Shown here one piece after another: positions 21,468 through 21,730 of a DNA stretch of 21,730 nt. Source of the DNA: Candidatus Heimdallarchaeota archaeon LC_2 (GTDB lineage: Archaea > Asgardarchaeota > Heimdallarchaeia > Heimdallarchaeales > Kariarchaeaceae). Every line of letters starts with the position of its first letter. Position 1 is the first letter of the stretch. The DNA lies in assembly GCA_001940725.1 (NCBI GenBank), contig MDVR01000156.1:1-21730 (forward strand). Reading direction: 5' to 3'. The notes under the pieces are model-generated. The model was given only the letters and a program-made list of their open reading frames with translations, was not told the DNA's origin and ran no database searches. The translations under genes were made by a program, and so were the position numbers.

Positions 21468-21491
21468 CTCGGGGTAACCTTAAGTCACATA
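21468..21491 (+). repeat. Boundary repeat B, copy 4
   Basis: CTCGGGGTAACC runs into TTAAGTCACATA. It directly abuts, and shares its last three bases with, the putative target duplication of the MITE-like element. Confidence 0.5.
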
Positions 21492-21725
21492 GAAGCTGTT
21501 TCAAAATAAATGGTAATTTATGAGAATTGGTGGTCAATTTTCTTTAATTGGTAGTATATTTTTACTAAGCAAGTAATTACTTACTCAAAACAAAAATCAA
21601 TAAAAATGTAAAATTATGCCGTTTGAGGAATTGAGTTATCGTTCGATTTACGAAATATGAAAATGAAACAATAATTTTCAGTTATAATATATTAATTGTC
21701 TGGGAAGTTATTTTCAAACAGCTTC
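21492..21725. mobile_element. MITE-like element, 234 bp
   Basis: GAAGCTGTTTCAAAATAA (21492-21509) is matched by the inverted TTATTTTCAAACAGCTTC (21708-21725), 17 of 18 bases pairing. ATA precedes the left end (21489-21491) and follows the right end (21726-21728), a likely target duplication. No open reading frame of useful size lies inside, so movement would need a transposase from a related full-length element elsewhere. Confidence 0.6.
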
Positions 21726-21730
21726 ATATA

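Overview
The window looks like an AT-rich chromosomal stretch from an archaeon, most likely an Asgard archaeon. Several genes have a TATA-like box 25-28 nt upstream of the start codon with no ribosome binding site, which is the archaeal leaderless arrangement. There is also a complete Ras/Rab-type small GTPase of the kind that is abundant in Asgard genomes. No rRNA or other lineage marker is present, so this assignment is inference.

Layout. Positions 1-2200 hold the 3' end of an IS110-type transposase and two unrecognised proteins, one of which probably lost its N-terminus. Positions 2230-2780 form an RNA-rich block: a candidate structured small RNA with its own promoter and oligo-T end, a low-complexity repeat, a tRNA with anticodon CGG whose arms carry mismatches, and a 62-nt tRNA-like relic. 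Positions 3120-4803 carry a membrane protein and a small ORF whose end runs into an insertion sequence. Positions 4770-7619 hold two back-to-back insertion sequences: an IS630-type element with an in-frame stop in its transposase, and an IS4-superfamily element with 17-bp inverted ends. Positions 7725-10187 are a two-gene surface operon, a secreted propeller-like protein and a membrane-anchored protein that appear to share one beta domain.

Positions 10394-17506 are an accessory island of single genes on both strands: cysteine-rich zinc-binding proteins, a HEPN-like protein with an R-x4-H motif, a DUF2971 protein, a 45-aa small protein, and a 795-aa protein with a phosphoribosyltransferase-like C-terminal domain of the type found in prokaryotic conflict systems. 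Its most unusual property is that most gene boundaries carry a copy of a short repeat with the core GCGTAAAGATAGAG, often followed by TATCCGAAA. A second short repeat (TTAAGTTACATAT, usually preceded by TCGGGG) marks further boundaries out to the end of the window. Positions 17532-19064 are another IS4-superfamily element whose ends resemble those of the 5929-7619 element.

Positions 19358-21363 carry a membrane/coiled-coil protein, a 59-aa zinc ribbon, a possible 31-aa protein, the small GTPase and an ABM-like protein. The window ends with a 234-bp MITE-like element that has 18-bp inverted ends and an ATA duplication. No CRISPR array or restriction system was seen. The main candidates for something new are the gene-boundary repeats, the PRTase-type effector with a clustered operator, and the structured RNA/tRNA-like block.
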